Shown here one piece after another: positions 1 to 8,821 of a stretch of 42,409 nt of DNA. A model generated the notes under the pieces. The model worked only from the letters and a program-made list of their open reading frames with translations. It was not told where the DNA came from and did not search any database. Source of the DNA: Mycolicibacterium pyrenivorans (GTDB lineage Bacteria > Actinomycetota > Actinomycetes > Mycobacteriales > Mycobacteriaceae); the NCBI RefSeq assembly GCF_025821625.1, contig NZ_JACKSH010000145.1, forward strand, positions 1 through 42,409, read 5' to 3'. Each line of letters opens with the position of its first letter. Positions within the stretch are counted from its first letter, which is position 1. The translations under genes and the position numbers were made by a program.

Positions 1-278
1 TGTGATCCTCGAGAAATCTCATTCTTTCACCACGACAGGGCATTTCGCTGTTACAACCCGCCTCCCATCCCTACCTCATCGGTGAATCCAGGCTAAGCGA
101 CTTGTGTCTGGATCTCGACGAAGAACTGCACCGGGTATTGATCGAGAAGTTGTTCCCACGTCATGGCGATGTCATGACGTCCACAGAGTGGGCGTCGTAG
201 TACCGGAAATGTGCCCTCACAGCCCGACCCACGCGGCGACTGCCAGCCCGCGCGTGGCAGAAGCGTTATGAACACGGC
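1..278. other. Left edge, no recognisable intact gene
   Basis: No gene is recognised. A minus-strand reading of about 60 codons (275 down to 93) follows in frame directly after the stop of the IS3-type remnant and ends in MTWEQLLDQYPVQFFVEIQTQ, which I cannot assign. It may be the 3' end of another decayed gene joined to the insertion sequence, or non-coding. Confidence 0.35.
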
Positions 279-590
279 TTACTCCAGAACGCTGCGCACC
301 AGCGGGGTGGCCTTGGTCCACCTTACCCGCCACCCCAGATTTTGCCGCGAGTAGACATCGACGCAGAACGCGGTGTAGACGAATGTGGCCAGGGTCCAGG
401 TGTAGGTGAAATCAGCCACCCACCGCTGGCCGGGGCGGTACGGGCGCCCCCACTGACGCTCGATCGGATCCGGGTGCCGCGCCGCGCCAGGATCCGCAGT
501 GGTGGTGATGGTGTGCCGCTTGCCGCGCACCACCCCGGAGATCCCGCAGATGCGACTCCACCAGACCCGCGCGTCGCCTGGTGCCCTCTT
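279..590 (-). mobile_element. IS3-family transposase (OrfB) remnant
   Basis: The minus strand encodes a piece of the DDE integrase core of an IS3-family OrfB. Visible parts are GVVRGKRHTITT, a proline-rich linker, then WVADFTYTWTLATFVYTAFCVD, which holds the first catalytic aspartate, and VYSRQNLGWRVRWTKATPLV. Reading stops at a TAA before the second and third acidic residues, so the C-terminal half of the core is missing. The N-terminal side is in a shifted frame (VESHLRDL is read in another frame just upstream). No OrfA, terminal inverted repeat or target duplication was found. The remnant runs directly into the truncated CaiB-type gene on the opposite strand, so its insertion or a later deletion probably removed that gene's start. 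Confidence 0.72.
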
Positions 591-604
591 TGGCTGCCAT
601 GGGG

Positions 605-1455
605 CCGGCTTCGTCGCAGTGCCACTGGCCGGAATGACGCTGGCGCAAATGGGCGCCGACGTCACCCGGGTGGATCCCATTGGCGGCGCCGCCGACTATC
701 GGCGATGGCCCATCACCGAGTACGGCGAAAGCATCTACTGGGCGGGGCTGAACAAGGGCAAGCAGTCGGCAGCTATCGATGTGAGCTCCGCCGAGGGACA
801 GCAACTCATTCAGCGGCTCATCGTGGATGCCGGCATACTGATCACCAATATTGCCGGAAGACAGTGGCATTCACACGCCACCCTGGCGGCACAGCGACCA
901 GATTTGATCCAGATCAAGATTTCCGGGCGTGCCGACGGCGGCGCCGGGGTCGACTACACCGTGAACGCAGGTGTCGGATTTCCCATGGTCACCGGTCCGG
1001 AGGCATTGGCAACGCCGGTGAACCACGTGCTGCCTGCATGGGATGTCGCGTGTGGCATATACACCGCGCTCGCGGTGACCGCGGCGCTTCGACACCGCGA
1101 ACAGACCGGTGAAGGTCAGCGGATCACAACTCCATTGGAGAACGTCGCGCTGGCGACGTCGGGCAACCTGGGATTCCTAACCGAGGTAATGGTCAACGGT
1201 GTCGCGCGAGAACGGATAGGCAACTCGCTATACGGACAGTACGGCCAGCACTTCGTCAGCGCGGATCGCACGTCGTTCATGGTCGTCGCGCTGACCGGGC
1301 GGCACTTTCGCGACCTCACAGAGGTGACAGGAACCGACGAATGCCGTTGCAGCGCTTGGCCAGACGCTAGGCGCTGAGCTGACCGACGAGGGTCAACGGT
1401 ATCGCCATCGCGGTGCTCTCACTGGCCTGTTCACCGTGTGGTTCAGCGGGCACAC
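605..1455 (+). pseudogene. Truncated, frameshifted CaiB/BaiF family III CoA transferase
   Basis: The frame reads FVAVPLAGMTLAQMGADVTR, then YWAGLNKGK, then PAWDVACGIYTALAVTAALR, all typical of formyl-CoA transferase/CaiB-like enzymes that move CoA between acids. The Asp in AWDVA is in the expected place for the catalytic aspartate. The first dozen or so residues are replaced by IS3 sequence. Near 1335 the frame breaks: the original frame ends at a stop near 1377, while the next frame continues the family sequence (NAVAALGQTLGAELTDEGQR then LTGLFTVWFSG) to about 1455. After that, homology stops, and the last hundred or so residues of a roughly 400-residue family are absent. The gene is therefore dead or a relic. 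It may once have belonged to the lipid or steroid catabolic set to its right. Confidence 0.8.
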
Positions 1456-1596
1456 TCGTCGACGCTGGGTGCAGCCTTTCCTCGTCGGTACAGGCCTGAG
1501 GGTCGGCGGGCAAACTCGCCATACGAGCACGTGTGTCGGCCGCTCACGTATCCGTCTTCCGATTCAAATCTCGCCGCAGATCCGTCGCGTTTTCTT

Positions 1597-1612
1597 CGCG
1601 GCCACGGCCGCG
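1597..1612. terminator. GC-rich hairpin between convergent genes
   Basis: CGCGGC and GCCGCG can pair around a CACG loop, in the gap between the rightward CoA transferase relic and the end of the leftward SDR. There is no T-run after it on the minus strand, so terminator function is only a suggestion from position. The rest of 1456-1624 shows nothing recognisable. Confidence 0.3.
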
Positions 1613-1624
1613 AGTCGCGCTTGG

Positions 1625-2485
1625 TCAGATGTGGTAGTCGTACCACTTCAGATAGGAACCAGCGTCCACACGCAACTGCACACCGGTGACATAGCGTGCC
1701 TCATCGGACGCAAGCCAAAGCACCGCGTTACTCATATCCTCGGGCTCGACGTAGGGAACCGGCATCGCCTGCTGGACAGGGAATGTGAGCTCAGCATCCT
1801 CTCGGGTCGGCTTCTCCAAGTCGGGCCGGAAGACTTTGTACATAGGCTCGCTCTGGAGCATTGGTGTGTTGCAGTTGGTCGGATGTAAAACGTTGGCCCG
1901 AATGCCGCGCGGGGCGAGTTCGGTCGCGAGATCATGGACGTACTGCGACAGCAGTCGCTTCGAGACCGAGTACGCCTGTCCGCCCATGTCCGCACCGGGA
2001 TTATCCTTCTTGCTCAAATCCATCAGCGCAGCCGTCGAGCCCGTCGCGATGATCGAAGCGCCCGGTTCAAGATACGGCAGTGAGGCCTGGATCGCGTTGA
2101 TCGTTCCAATGAGATTGGTGTTGATGGTGTCCGACCACGCCTTGATCGCGGGCTCCCCGGTGAGTCCCATGATGCCAGCTTGAGCAACCACGATGTCCAG
2201 CTTGCCAAACTCGTCGACGCCTTGCTTGACGGCAGCAGCAACCTTTGATGCGTCGGCCACATCCGCTACGACGGTGACCACGCGCTGACCGGTCTTCTCG
2301 ATGAGGTTCGCTGTCTCTTCAAGGTCCTCAGGGCTGGCCATCGAGTATCCGACGGTCTCGAAGTCCTTGCAGATGTCCAGCGCGACGATATCGGCGCCCT
2401 CTTCGGCGAGTCGCACGGCGTGGCTACGGCCTTGACCGCGCCCGGCACCCGTAACGAAGGCAACTTTACCTTGAACACGTCCCAT
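1625..2485 (-). CDS. Mycofactocin-type short-chain dehydrogenase
   Basis: A 286-residue NAD-dependent oxidoreductase of the classical SDR fold. The nucleotide-binding glycine motif TGAGRGQG is at residues 12-19, followed by SHAVRLAEEGADIVALDIC. The catalytic set is Ser150, Tyr172 and Lys176 (YSVSK). The GRGQGRSHA form, the long insert after the second beta strand (residues 40-60) and the C-terminal VTGVQLRVDAGSYLK fit the mycofactocin-coupled SDR family, whose members hold NAD(H) tightly and pass electrons to the peptide cofactor mycofactocin. NAG is replaced by AQAG at 101-104. The substrate is probably an alcohol or hydroxysteroid-like compound, inferred only from family and neighbours. The ATG at 2485 is preceded by a good ribosome site (AGAGAGGAAA). 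It lies on the same strand as the mce genes but has its own promoter-like sequence upstream. Confidence 0.88.
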   Translation of the reverse strand: MGRVQGKVAFVTGAGRGQGRSHAVRLAEEGADIVALDICKDFETVGYSMASPEDLEETANLIEKTGQRVVTVVADVADASKVAAAVKQGVDEFGKLDIVVAQAGIMGLTGEPAIKAWSDTINTNLIGTINAIQASLPYLEPGASIIATGSTAALMDLSKKDNPGADMGGQAYSVSKRLLSQYVHDLATELAPRGIRANVLHPTNCNTPMLQSEPMYKVFRPDLEKPTREDAELTFPVQQAMPVPYVEPEDMSNAVLWLASDEARYVTGVQLRVDAGSYLKWYDYHI

Positions 2486-2650
2486 GCGATTTCCTCTCTA
2501 GAACGGCGACTCGCGTCAAAACCGTCAACCAGTAACTGCACGCCCTAACCAAAGGCGGCGCAGAACCCTTTGTTGCACAACAGTTAGACACCTTCGGGTG
2601 GCTCGAAGGCCCCGGCGCCGAGCACAACAGCACTCAGCGATGTTGACGCT

Positions 2651-2680
2651 ATGTTAGTGTGCCAGGCACGCTCATGTCAA
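2651..2680 (-). promoter_or_regulatory. Promoter of the mycofactocin-type SDR
   Basis: On the minus strand TTGACA (2680-2675) is followed after 18 nt by TAACAT (2656-2651), a good match to a housekeeping sigma factor promoter pointing at the SDR start at 2485. The long leader (about 160 nt) contains nothing else that I recognise. Confidence 0.5.
2656..2672. promoter_or_regulatory. Palindromic operator candidate in the SDR promoter
   Basis: AGTGTGCC-A-GGCACGCT is a 17-nt inverted repeat with one mismatched pair, centred at 2664 in the spacer between the -35 and -10 hexamers. A second short inverted repeat, ATGTC-N7-GACAT, lies at 2674-2690 over the -35. A bound protein here would block polymerase. 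The regulator is unknown. Confidence 0.45.
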
Positions 2681-2808
2681 TGAACGACATTTGTATATGA
2701 TTGGCACAAACTTGGGTGTCGGGCGGCGATTCCGAACCGGAGTATCACGGAAACCCGAGTCTCACAAACTCTTTCAGATATGCTTCGAATTTCAGACAAT
2801 CTCTCCTG

Positions 2809-3036
2809 TTACCCCAGGCCAACGGTCTGCTCCGCCGTTCGGGCCCAGGTCGCGCAACACCTCATCGGATGCTGCCCGATCTGAGCGCAACCGGTCTCGA
2901 ACTGGGCCGGCGTGCAGGAGAAGACCATCTGCGAACGCGGTTCGCGCACCAAGCTGGCCTCGGGGTGTTCCCACTCGACCGGCCAATCCCTGGTCGGAAT
3001 CCAATAGTCCGAGCCTCCGGGACCAGGACAGTTCAC
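2809..3036 (-). CDS. Small hypothetical protein after the mce cassette
   Basis: A 75-residue reading from a GTG at 3036, 19 nt past the stop of the secreted-protein gene. It contains DYWIPTRDWPVEWEHPEASL and a cysteine-rich second half (FSCTPAQF, GCAQIG, RCCATW). Codon third positions are G/C rich in this frame and not in the overlapping one, which favours real coding. There is no signal peptide or membrane segment. I do not recognise the family. It could be the surviving 3' part of a longer protein, since the sequence begins abruptly. The position suggests the last gene of the mce transcript. Confidence 0.4.
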   Translation of the reverse strand: MNCPGPGGSDYWIPTRDWPVEWEHPEASLVREPRSQMVFSCTPAQFETGCAQIGQHPMRCCATWARTAEQTVGLG

Positions 3037-3055
3037 TCATCCTGACTCTGGTCGG

Positions 3056-3532
3056 CTATATCGGCGTGAGCTTAAACGGCATCTCGATGGTCAACCAACG
3101 GTTGATGCCGCAGGCGCCGCTGGGGCCGACAGTCTTGTCCAAGCCGATAAATTGTGACGGATTGGCCGGATCCACCCAGAACGTGAAGTGTTGCTCACCG
3201 GCGACCGCTGGGGCGCCAACGCACTTCACCCAACCCTCGACGGTGTGAAACACCACCCACTGTCCAGCACGGTATTTCAATTCGCCAGTCCAGCCCTGAC
3301 TAGTGGTCACCTGACCCGTGCAATCCATGAACGTGCGGCATGTCGAGGTCACTGTCCATGTACTCATGACTGGCAACTCGTTGTAATACACCTGGTTCTT
3401 CTTCGCCCAGTCACCGTCGGAGAAGGCGGTGTAGGTCCCGTTGATCGCCACATCCGAAGGGGACGCTACTGCGGGCGCAATGGAGCCACACCACAAAGCC
3501 ACCACCAGCGTGCCGATCTTCGCGAACGACAT
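3056..3532 (-). CDS. Mce-linked secreted protein of unknown function
   Basis: A 158-residue protein with an N-terminal hydrophobic signal segment ending in a likely AVASP signal-peptidase site, so it is probably exported. The mature part (INGTYTAFSDGDWAKKN, then STWTVTSTC and DCTGQVTTSQGW) resembles small secreted mycobacterial proteins with paired cysteines, often annotated as hypothetical or Mce-associated. The ATG at 3532 overlaps the mceF stop (TGATG); a GTG one codon earlier is also possible. The coupling says it is made with the Mce proteins and may work with them at the cell surface. No catalytic motif is visible. Confidence 0.72.
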   Translation of the reverse strand: MSFAKIGTLVVALWCGSIAPAVASPSDVAINGTYTAFSDGDWAKKNQVYYNELPVMSTWTVTSTCRTFMDCTGQVTTSQGWTGELKYRAGQWVVFHTVEGWVKCVGAPAVAGEQHFTFWVDPANPSQFIGLDKTVGPSGACGINRWLTIEMPFKLTPI

Positions 3533-5121
3533 CACGATCCGTTCTCAGGCAACACGAGTCCCTGCCACGTCCTGGCCGGATTACCAGCCAGATTAGTCTG
3601 CGTTTGGACGGTCCCGTCGGGGGTCAGATATCGGCCGGTCCGCGGGTCGTACTCGACTGCCGTGACACGAGGCCCTGCAGCAGCGCCGGTGTCATATGAG
3701 CTGGGAGCTATCACCGCGAGTGGACCGCCAGGGGGTGGTGGAGTCCCGATACTTGGATCAGGCGGGTTGGGTACAGGCGGAACCGTCGGCGGCAAGGGAT
3801 CGCCACCAGGCATGGGCGTGCCCTCGATTGGTCCGTAGATATGCGGCTCCCTCTCCCCGAGTACCCGTTGGTCGATCGGGACGCCCTGCGCAACCAAGTT
3901 GGGGTCAAAGGGATCTGGCCCCAGGGTATGTTGACGCATCGCCGCGGGCTTATAGGGCTTGTCGCTGTTGCAGATCTCGACAGTGGGCGCACGCTTGCCG
4001 GGATGGCCCATGCACGGCAGATTCCTCGCGCCGCGTACAGCGATCGGCGAGTCCTGAGGAAGCTTGCAGTACAAGCCGTCTGGTGTGTCGATGGTGGTGG
4101 TATCAGCAGGTGAACGCCACTGAGACGGTGGCAGGAAGCCCACGGTGCATGGTGGCGTATCGCCCATCTGTGCACGAAAATCTGCAAGGGCGATTCCCGT
4201 CGAATTGTTCTCGGGTCCTGACGACTGGAGGTAAGAAAGGTAAGGGGGCAGCAGCACCAACAGCTGTTCGAGCGACGGGCGGTACGTCACCGCCACCTGG
4301 CCAAGACTGGACAGGTTTGCCAGCAGTATGGGTAATGTCGGCTTTATCTGATCGAGCAGCTGGGACGCCTCGCCCAACGCACCGGGCCCAGCCTGGAGCA
4401 ATCCTCGTATCTGGGGGTCGTTTGCGACGAGCTGGTCGGTCACGCCAGCCAGGCTGCGGGCCCACAAGCGAGTGTTATCTGCCGACTCAACCTGCCCGTC
4501 GAGGAGAGGTCCGCTGTCGTCGATCAGAGTTCGCGTCTGGTCGGCGACGCTCTTGAGGTCAGCGCTCAGGGTCGCGCCGGACTCCAGCAGCGATCCGAGG
4601 TCATACCCTGCCCCGTTGAGTCCCTGGAAGGACTCGTCCACCAGTGTGCTGAGTTTGTCCTTTGGTATGGACCCCAACAAGGCGCTGACCCGGTCCAGCA
4701 TCGGCCCGACCGGCTGCGGGATACTGACGTCGCTGGCAACGATCACCGAGCCGTCAGCCAGGTAGGGCGACTCGTCGTGGCGCGGCTTGAGCTCCACGTA
4801 CTGCTCACCGACCGCTGAGAGACTGCGCACTTCGGCGACAAGGTCGGAGGGAATCCGGGGCTTGCTGTCCAGAGACAGCTCCGCTTGCGCCCCAGTGGGA
4901 GTCAGCGTGATGTCCATGACCTTGCCGACCTGCACGCCACGGTATGTGACGTTAGAGAATCGATACAGCCCGCCGCTGGCGGGCAATTCCATGGTCACGG
5001 TGATGTGCCCAAAGCCCAGGAGCGCAGGCACCTGGAGATACACGACGGCCATCGCGGTCATCCCGATGACGGAAGCCATCGCGAACACGATCAGCTGTAC
5101 CCGAATGAAGCGCGTGAGCAT
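3532..5121 (-). CDS. mceF: MCE family protein MceF
   Basis: A 529-residue protein with an N-terminal membrane anchor (about residues 8-30), then an MlaD/MCE domain (roughly 35-115, with ITVTMELPASGGLYRFSNVT and GVQVGKVMDI) and a long helical region rich in leucine and aspartate. The C-terminal 110 residues are proline-rich (PLPPTVPPVPNPPDPSIGTP) and end in VEYDPRTGRYLTPDGTVQ, as in other mycobacterial MceF proteins. MCE subunits assemble into a heterohexameric tunnel that moves lipids or steroids across the cell envelope. This is the sixth and last mce gene. Its ATG overlaps the mceE stop (ATGA), so the six genes are probably translated together. Length fits the family. Confidence 0.9.
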   Translation of the reverse strand: MLTRFIRVQLIVFAMASVIGMTAMAVVYLQVPALLGFGHITVTMELPASGGLYRFSNVTYRGVQVGKVMDITLTPTGAQAELSLDSKPRIPSDLVAEVRSLSAVGEQYVELKPRHDESPYLADGSVIVASDVSIPQPVGPMLDRVSALLGSIPKDKLSTLVDESFQGLNGAGYDLGSLLESGATLSADLKSVADQTRTLIDDSGPLLDGQVESADNTRLWARSLAGVTDQLVANDPQIRGLLQAGPGALGEASQLLDQIKPTLPILLANLSSLGQVAVTYRPSLEQLLVLLPPYLSYLQSSGPENNSTGIALADFRAQMGDTPPCTVGFLPPSQWRSPADTTTIDTPDGLYCKLPQDSPIAVRGARNLPCMGHPGKRAPTVEICNSDKPYKPAAMRQHTLGPDPFDPNLVAQGVPIDQRVLGEREPHIYGPIEGTPMPGGDPLPPTVPPVPNPPDPSIGTPPPPGGPLAVIAPSSYDTGAAAGPRVTAVEYDPRTGRYLTPDGTVQTQTNLAGNPARTWQGLVLPENGS

Positions 5122-6326
5122 CAGCCACCTGCTCCCTGCGGCACCGGCGGAATGCTTTCAGGCTCCGCTCCGGGCGGCATTGGCGCGGCAGCGGGAAGCT
5201 CGTCGGCGGGCAGCGGCGCAATCGGAATCCCCAGTGGGTTCCGGGCATAGAAAGTCTCGTAACCCGGATCGCCCGGAGCCGGCACGAGCGGTAGGTCGGT
5301 GTTTCCGAAGCGGGTGCCGTTCAGGAGGTCTCGCTTGAGGCGAGTTCTGGTGAGGTCCAATACGACGAACAGATTCATGTAGTCGCCGCGGGCGCCCCTG
5401 TCGATGACGTTCTGACCGAACGGCGCCACCGTTACCCAGGCCAGTCCACTGTCGATGTCGGGGCCGACGTCTGCCATCGCGCGCACCGTGGGACCGAGGT
5501 TGTCCAGGTTGCGTACCAAATCAGCCTGAGTGTCGTTGACCACTGCTGACGCAACATCGCTGAATTCGCCCAAACTCTTCAGGGCGGTCACGAAGTTCGG
5601 TCGCTCACGGATCAGCACATCAAGCGCCGGAGGCAACTCATGAAGCGCTTCAGAAACCACCTCGCGCTGTTCTGCGAACTGGCCCGACAGTCGGTTCAGA
5701 GCCTGGATAGAAGCGACCACTTCCTGGCGCTGGTCGTCGAACACCCCCACGAACCGGTCCAGCCGCGCCAGGAGGTCACGCACTGCGCCTTCCCGCCCTG
5801 ATAGCGCCAGGTTGAAGTTGTGGATGATGTCACCGATCTGCCCCAGTCCACCGGCGTTCACCAGGGCTGACAGTGAGGACAACGTCTGTTCCGTCGATGG
5901 ATAGGACGACGATCTCGCAAGTGGAATAATCGGCCCGGGAGGTATTACTCCGCTGGCTTGCTGCCCAACCGGCGGATCCAGCGCCAAATGCATAGACCCA
6001 AGTAGACTTGTCTGACCCACTGTGGCCACAGCATTCGCTGGAATCACGACACCGGGCCGAACCGATACCTCGACGTCGGCATGCCAATTCCTCACAGACA
6101 TCGGCCCAACGCTTCCGACGATGACGTCATTGAGCATCACCGGCGAATTAGATTCCAAAGTACCGACATTGGACACTTCGACGTGAAAGATGTGCGCGGA
6201 ATCGCCGCGGCCGACAGTTCCGGGTAGCGGCAGCGAGTTCAGACCGCTGAAGCTGCATCCGGTCACGCACAGCATCCCCGCGAGCGATGCCGACATCAAT
6301 CGACCGAGAGTTCTGGCCCTGATCAT
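5121..6326 (-). CDS. mceE: MCE family lipoprotein MceE
   Basis: A 401-residue protein with a lipoprotein signal peptide: lipobox VTGC with Cys24 as the predicted lipidated residue, the mark of the E subunit in mce operons. The MCE domain lies at about residues 45-125 (ESNSPVMLNDVIVGSVGPMS), followed by the helical coiled region and a proline/alanine-rich tail. An RGD tripeptide occurs late in the protein (RGARGDYMNL). It overlaps mceD upstream and mceF downstream by four bases each. Expected to be anchored at the outer face of the inner membrane as part of the MCE transport complex. Confidence 0.9.
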   Translation of the reverse strand: MIRARTLGRLMSASLAGMLCVTGCSFSGLNSLPLPGTVGRGDSAHIFHVEVSNVGTLESNSPVMLNDVIVGSVGPMSVRNWHADVEVSVRPGVVIPANAVATVGQTSLLGSMHLALDPPVGQQASGVIPPGPIIPLARSSSYPSTEQTLSSLSALVNAGGLGQIGDIIHNFNLALSGREGAVRDLLARLDRFVGVFDDQRQEVVASIQALNRLSGQFAEQREVVSEALHELPPALDVLIRERPNFVTALKSLGEFSDVASAVVNDTQADLVRNLDNLGPTVRAMADVGPDIDSGLAWVTVAPFGQNVIDRGARGDYMNLFVVLDLTRTRLKRDLLNGTRFGNTDLPLVPAPGDPGYETFYARNPLGIPIAPLPADELPAAAPMPPGAEPESIPPVPQGAGG

Positions 6327-7729
6327 GATGACGGGGTCCCTGCGTCGACCGGGGCGGGACCGGGCGGCATCTCCGCAGGCAGAAGCGATGGCGGTGGTTC
6401 GCCGGCGGAATGCTGGCCGGTATCTATGCCACTGCCGGACGGCGCCATCAGGTCCTCAAGGTTTTGTGGCTGGCTAGGCAGAAATCCGGGCGGAGGCGGC
6501 ACATCGCCGGACCCCGTGTAAGCCGAGACCGAAGGTGGGTCGAGCGGCCCAGGCGCTGTGCCTTCATTACCCGGGATCAGGGCCGGATCCGTGTAGATCA
6601 GTTTGGACGCCGGGGGCGTAGACATGAGGAACGGGTTCAACGGCAGCGGAATGTTGTTGAGGCTCACTGTGTCCAGCCCAGGGCCGAGATACAGGTTGCA
6701 CAGTTTTGCCGTCTCTGCCGCCGTCACGTTTTCGAGTGCGCCAATCTGATTGCACAGGAAGGCCTTGGGATTCGACAGGTTGTTGAGCGTGAACACGCCG
6801 GCAGCATTTCCGGTACGCGGATCAAACATGTTGTAGGTATTCGCGATTGCAGTCGGCGCCACATGCAAAACCTGTTCAAGGTCGGTTTGATTATCGACTA
6901 AGTTCTGCGTCACGGCTGCCAGCCGATGAATCTGTTCAGCAGTCTGATCTCGACTTCCGCTGATGAACCGCTGCACTTGCCCAACAACATCCGAGATATT
7001 GGTGAGAGCGGCGTCGAGATCCGACCTGCTGCCGTCCAAGACGCTGGTCAATGTCGCCAGCCGGCCCTGAAACTCGACAATCTGTTCATTGCTCGATCTC
7101 AGCGTGCTGATGAACGCCTGTAAATTCCTGATGATGTCCACGATATTGCCCCCGCCTTCGGCGAGCACGCGCCCGACACCCGAGAGTTCAGTCAGCGTCT
7201 GGCGCAGCTTGGCGCCATTGTCGCCCAGCGCGTTTGCGGCACTGTTGATGAATCGGGATACCGAAGTGTCTGACACGCCGCCGTGCGGCCCGAGTTCTGT
7301 TGCCAGCCGGGTCAGTTGCTCCTTAACCGAATCCCACTCCACCGGGATCGCCGTTTTCTCAAGCGGTATCGTTCCGCCATCGACCATGACGTCGCCGCCG
7401 ACATACGGAGGGGTGAGCTGTACGTATCGCGCGGCCACCAGGCTCTGAGCGACAATCACTGCGTTGGCCGCTGCGGGCACAGCTACTCCGTAGTCGACTT
7501 TTAACACGACAGCGGTGCGATCGCCCTGGGGAACGATGTCCGTGATGGTCCCGACCTTTACCCCGACGACACGCACCTCGTCACCGGGATAGATCCCGGT
7601 GGCTGACGTGAAGTACGCCGTGATCGTCTTCGGGCCGAAGTACCTTTGGCCGATGACAGACCCCACTGCCGCCACGAGGAGAAAGGCGAGTGTGGCACCA
7701 GTTATTCGGGCCAATCGTCTGGTGGGCAT
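6323..7729 (-). CDS. mceD: MCE family protein MceD
   Basis: A 468-residue subunit: one N-terminal membrane segment (about residues 8-28), an MCE domain (roughly 35-115, with TAYFTSATGIYPGDEVRVVG and GVKVGTITDI), a long helical barrel region, then a proline-rich C-terminus (PPPPGFLPSQPQNL). The stretch FNLNNLSNPKAFLCNQIGAL-like at about residues 315-335, with single cysteines, is usual for D subunits. The start lies 3 nt after the mceC stop and the stop overlaps the mceE start, so it is inside one operon. Substrate is unknown. Confidence 0.9.
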   Translation of the reverse strand: MPTRRLARITGATLAFLLVAAVGSVIGQRYFGPKTITAYFTSATGIYPGDEVRVVGVKVGTITDIVPQGDRTAVVLKVDYGVAVPAAANAVIVAQSLVAARYVQLTPPYVGGDVMVDGGTIPLEKTAIPVEWDSVKEQLTRLATELGPHGGVSDTSVSRFINSAANALGDNGAKLRQTLTELSGVGRVLAEGGGNIVDIIRNLQAFISTLRSSNEQIVEFQGRLATLTSVLDGSRSDLDAALTNISDVVGQVQRFISGSRDQTAEQIHRLAAVTQNLVDNQTDLEQVLHVAPTAIANTYNMFDPRTGNAAGVFTLNNLSNPKAFLCNQIGALENVTAAETAKLCNLYLGPGLDTVSLNNIPLPLNPFLMSTPPASKLIYTDPALIPGNEGTAPGPLDPPSVSAYTGSGDVPPPPGFLPSQPQNLEDLMAPSGSGIDTGQHSAGEPPPSLLPAEMPPGPAPVDAGTPSS

Positions 7730-7732
7730 CAG

Positions 7733-8821
7733 TTACCCCCCCTGCTGGATGATGGGAATTCCGTTGCGGGGGAAGGGGATCTCGGCTCGTGGGCCGGTAC
7801 TATCCGGCGGTTGTCCGGCATCGACTCCGCGGCGGAACCCAAATGCGTAGTCGAAGAAGGGCTGCATGAACATCGGCATGGACAGGTTTGGTACGTGCGC
7901 CACGTAGTAGGGGCCGGTGGCGACCGACTCGCTGAGGGTGCTCTGATACTTGGCGTACAGCGGCACCGCCTTGGCGATGTTGTCCCGGCTGCGCTCGAGC
8001 ATCTCAGTCACCGAGTTCAGCTGCTCCAGTGTCGGTGCAAGCTCTTGCTCGTTGTCCGCAATGAGCCCACTGAGCTGGCGGGAAAGTGCCGATGTGCCGT
8101 TGAGCAGTCGCACGATCATCTGGCGACGCTCGACGAGCACCGCCAACAGGTCGTTGGAGTTGAGGATGAGTTCGTTGACTTGCTGACTCTGCGTTGCCAG
8201 GACGTCGGTCACGTCACCTGCGTGGCGCAGGAGTTCACCGATGGTTTCGTTGCGGCTGTTGAGCGAAGTGGAGAGCCGGCTCAATCCGTCGAAGGTCGGC
8301 CCCAGTTGCGGTGCGATCTGGTCCAAGGTCGTGGCGAGAGTATCCAGCGAAGTGTTCAGCGCCGCTGTGTCGGTCGCGGCGGAATTGGTAGTGAGTTCGC
8401 TGACAGCCTCAGTCAGTGAATAGGGGGACCCGGTACGTGACGTCGGTATGACCGCGAGGGGCTCCAGCGTGCCGCTCCCCGCAGACTCCAGCGTGAGCAC
8501 GCGTGCTCCCAACAGAGTACCGGTTCGAATGTGTGCCGTAGTTTGGGATCCCAACGACACCCCGCTCGTCACCGTGAAGGTGACCAGAGCGTGTGGACCG
8601 CTAAGGGACACATCGGTCACGGATCCGACTGAAACACCGGAGACCTTGACGTCATTGCCAACGGCCAACCCGCCCGCTTCGGTGAACACCGCGGCGTATT
8701 TAATCGCCGACATCCATCCGATGATGCGTTCCGGTTGCAGGCCGACCGCGATGATAAGCAGGATCAGCACGACGCCGATGAATCCTGACCTGATGAGATG
8801 CGTCCCGCGATACTTGATCAT
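7733..8821 (-). CDS. mceC: MCE family protein MceC
   Basis: A 362-residue subunit with an N-terminal membrane anchor (FIGVVLILLIIAVGL) and an MCE domain (YAAVFTEAGGLAVGNDVKVS, then GVSVGSVTDVSL). A helical region follows, ending in an aromatic, proline-containing tail. It is somewhat short for a C subunit because the extended proline-rich tail of some paralogues is absent. Its ATG overlaps the mceB stop. Role by family: one of six tunnel subunits of a lipid/steroid importer. Confidence 0.9.
   Translation of the reverse strand: MIKYRGTHLIRSGFIGVVLILLIIAVGLQPERIIGWMSAIKYAAVFTEAGGLAVGNDVKVSGVSVGSVTDVSLSGPHALVTFTVTSGVSLGSQTTAHIRTGTLLGARVLTLESAGSGTLEPLAVIPTSRTGSPYSLTEAVSELTTNSAATDTAALNTSLDTLATTLDQIAPQLGPTFDGLSRLSTSLNSRNETIGELLRHAGDVTDVLATQSQQVNELILNSNDLLAVLVERRQMIVRLLNGTSALSRQLSGLIADNEQELAPTLEQLNSVTEMLERSRDNIAKAVPLYAKYQSTLSESVATGPYYVAHVPNLSMPMFMQPFFDYAFGFRRGVDAGQPPDSTGPRAEIPFPRNGIPIIQQGG

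Noticed and set aside
342..1112. Long plus-strand open frame across the IS3/CoA transferase junction
   Set aside because: It is arginine/alanine-rich with no family features and is a shadow of the IS3 relic and of the CoA transferase frame.
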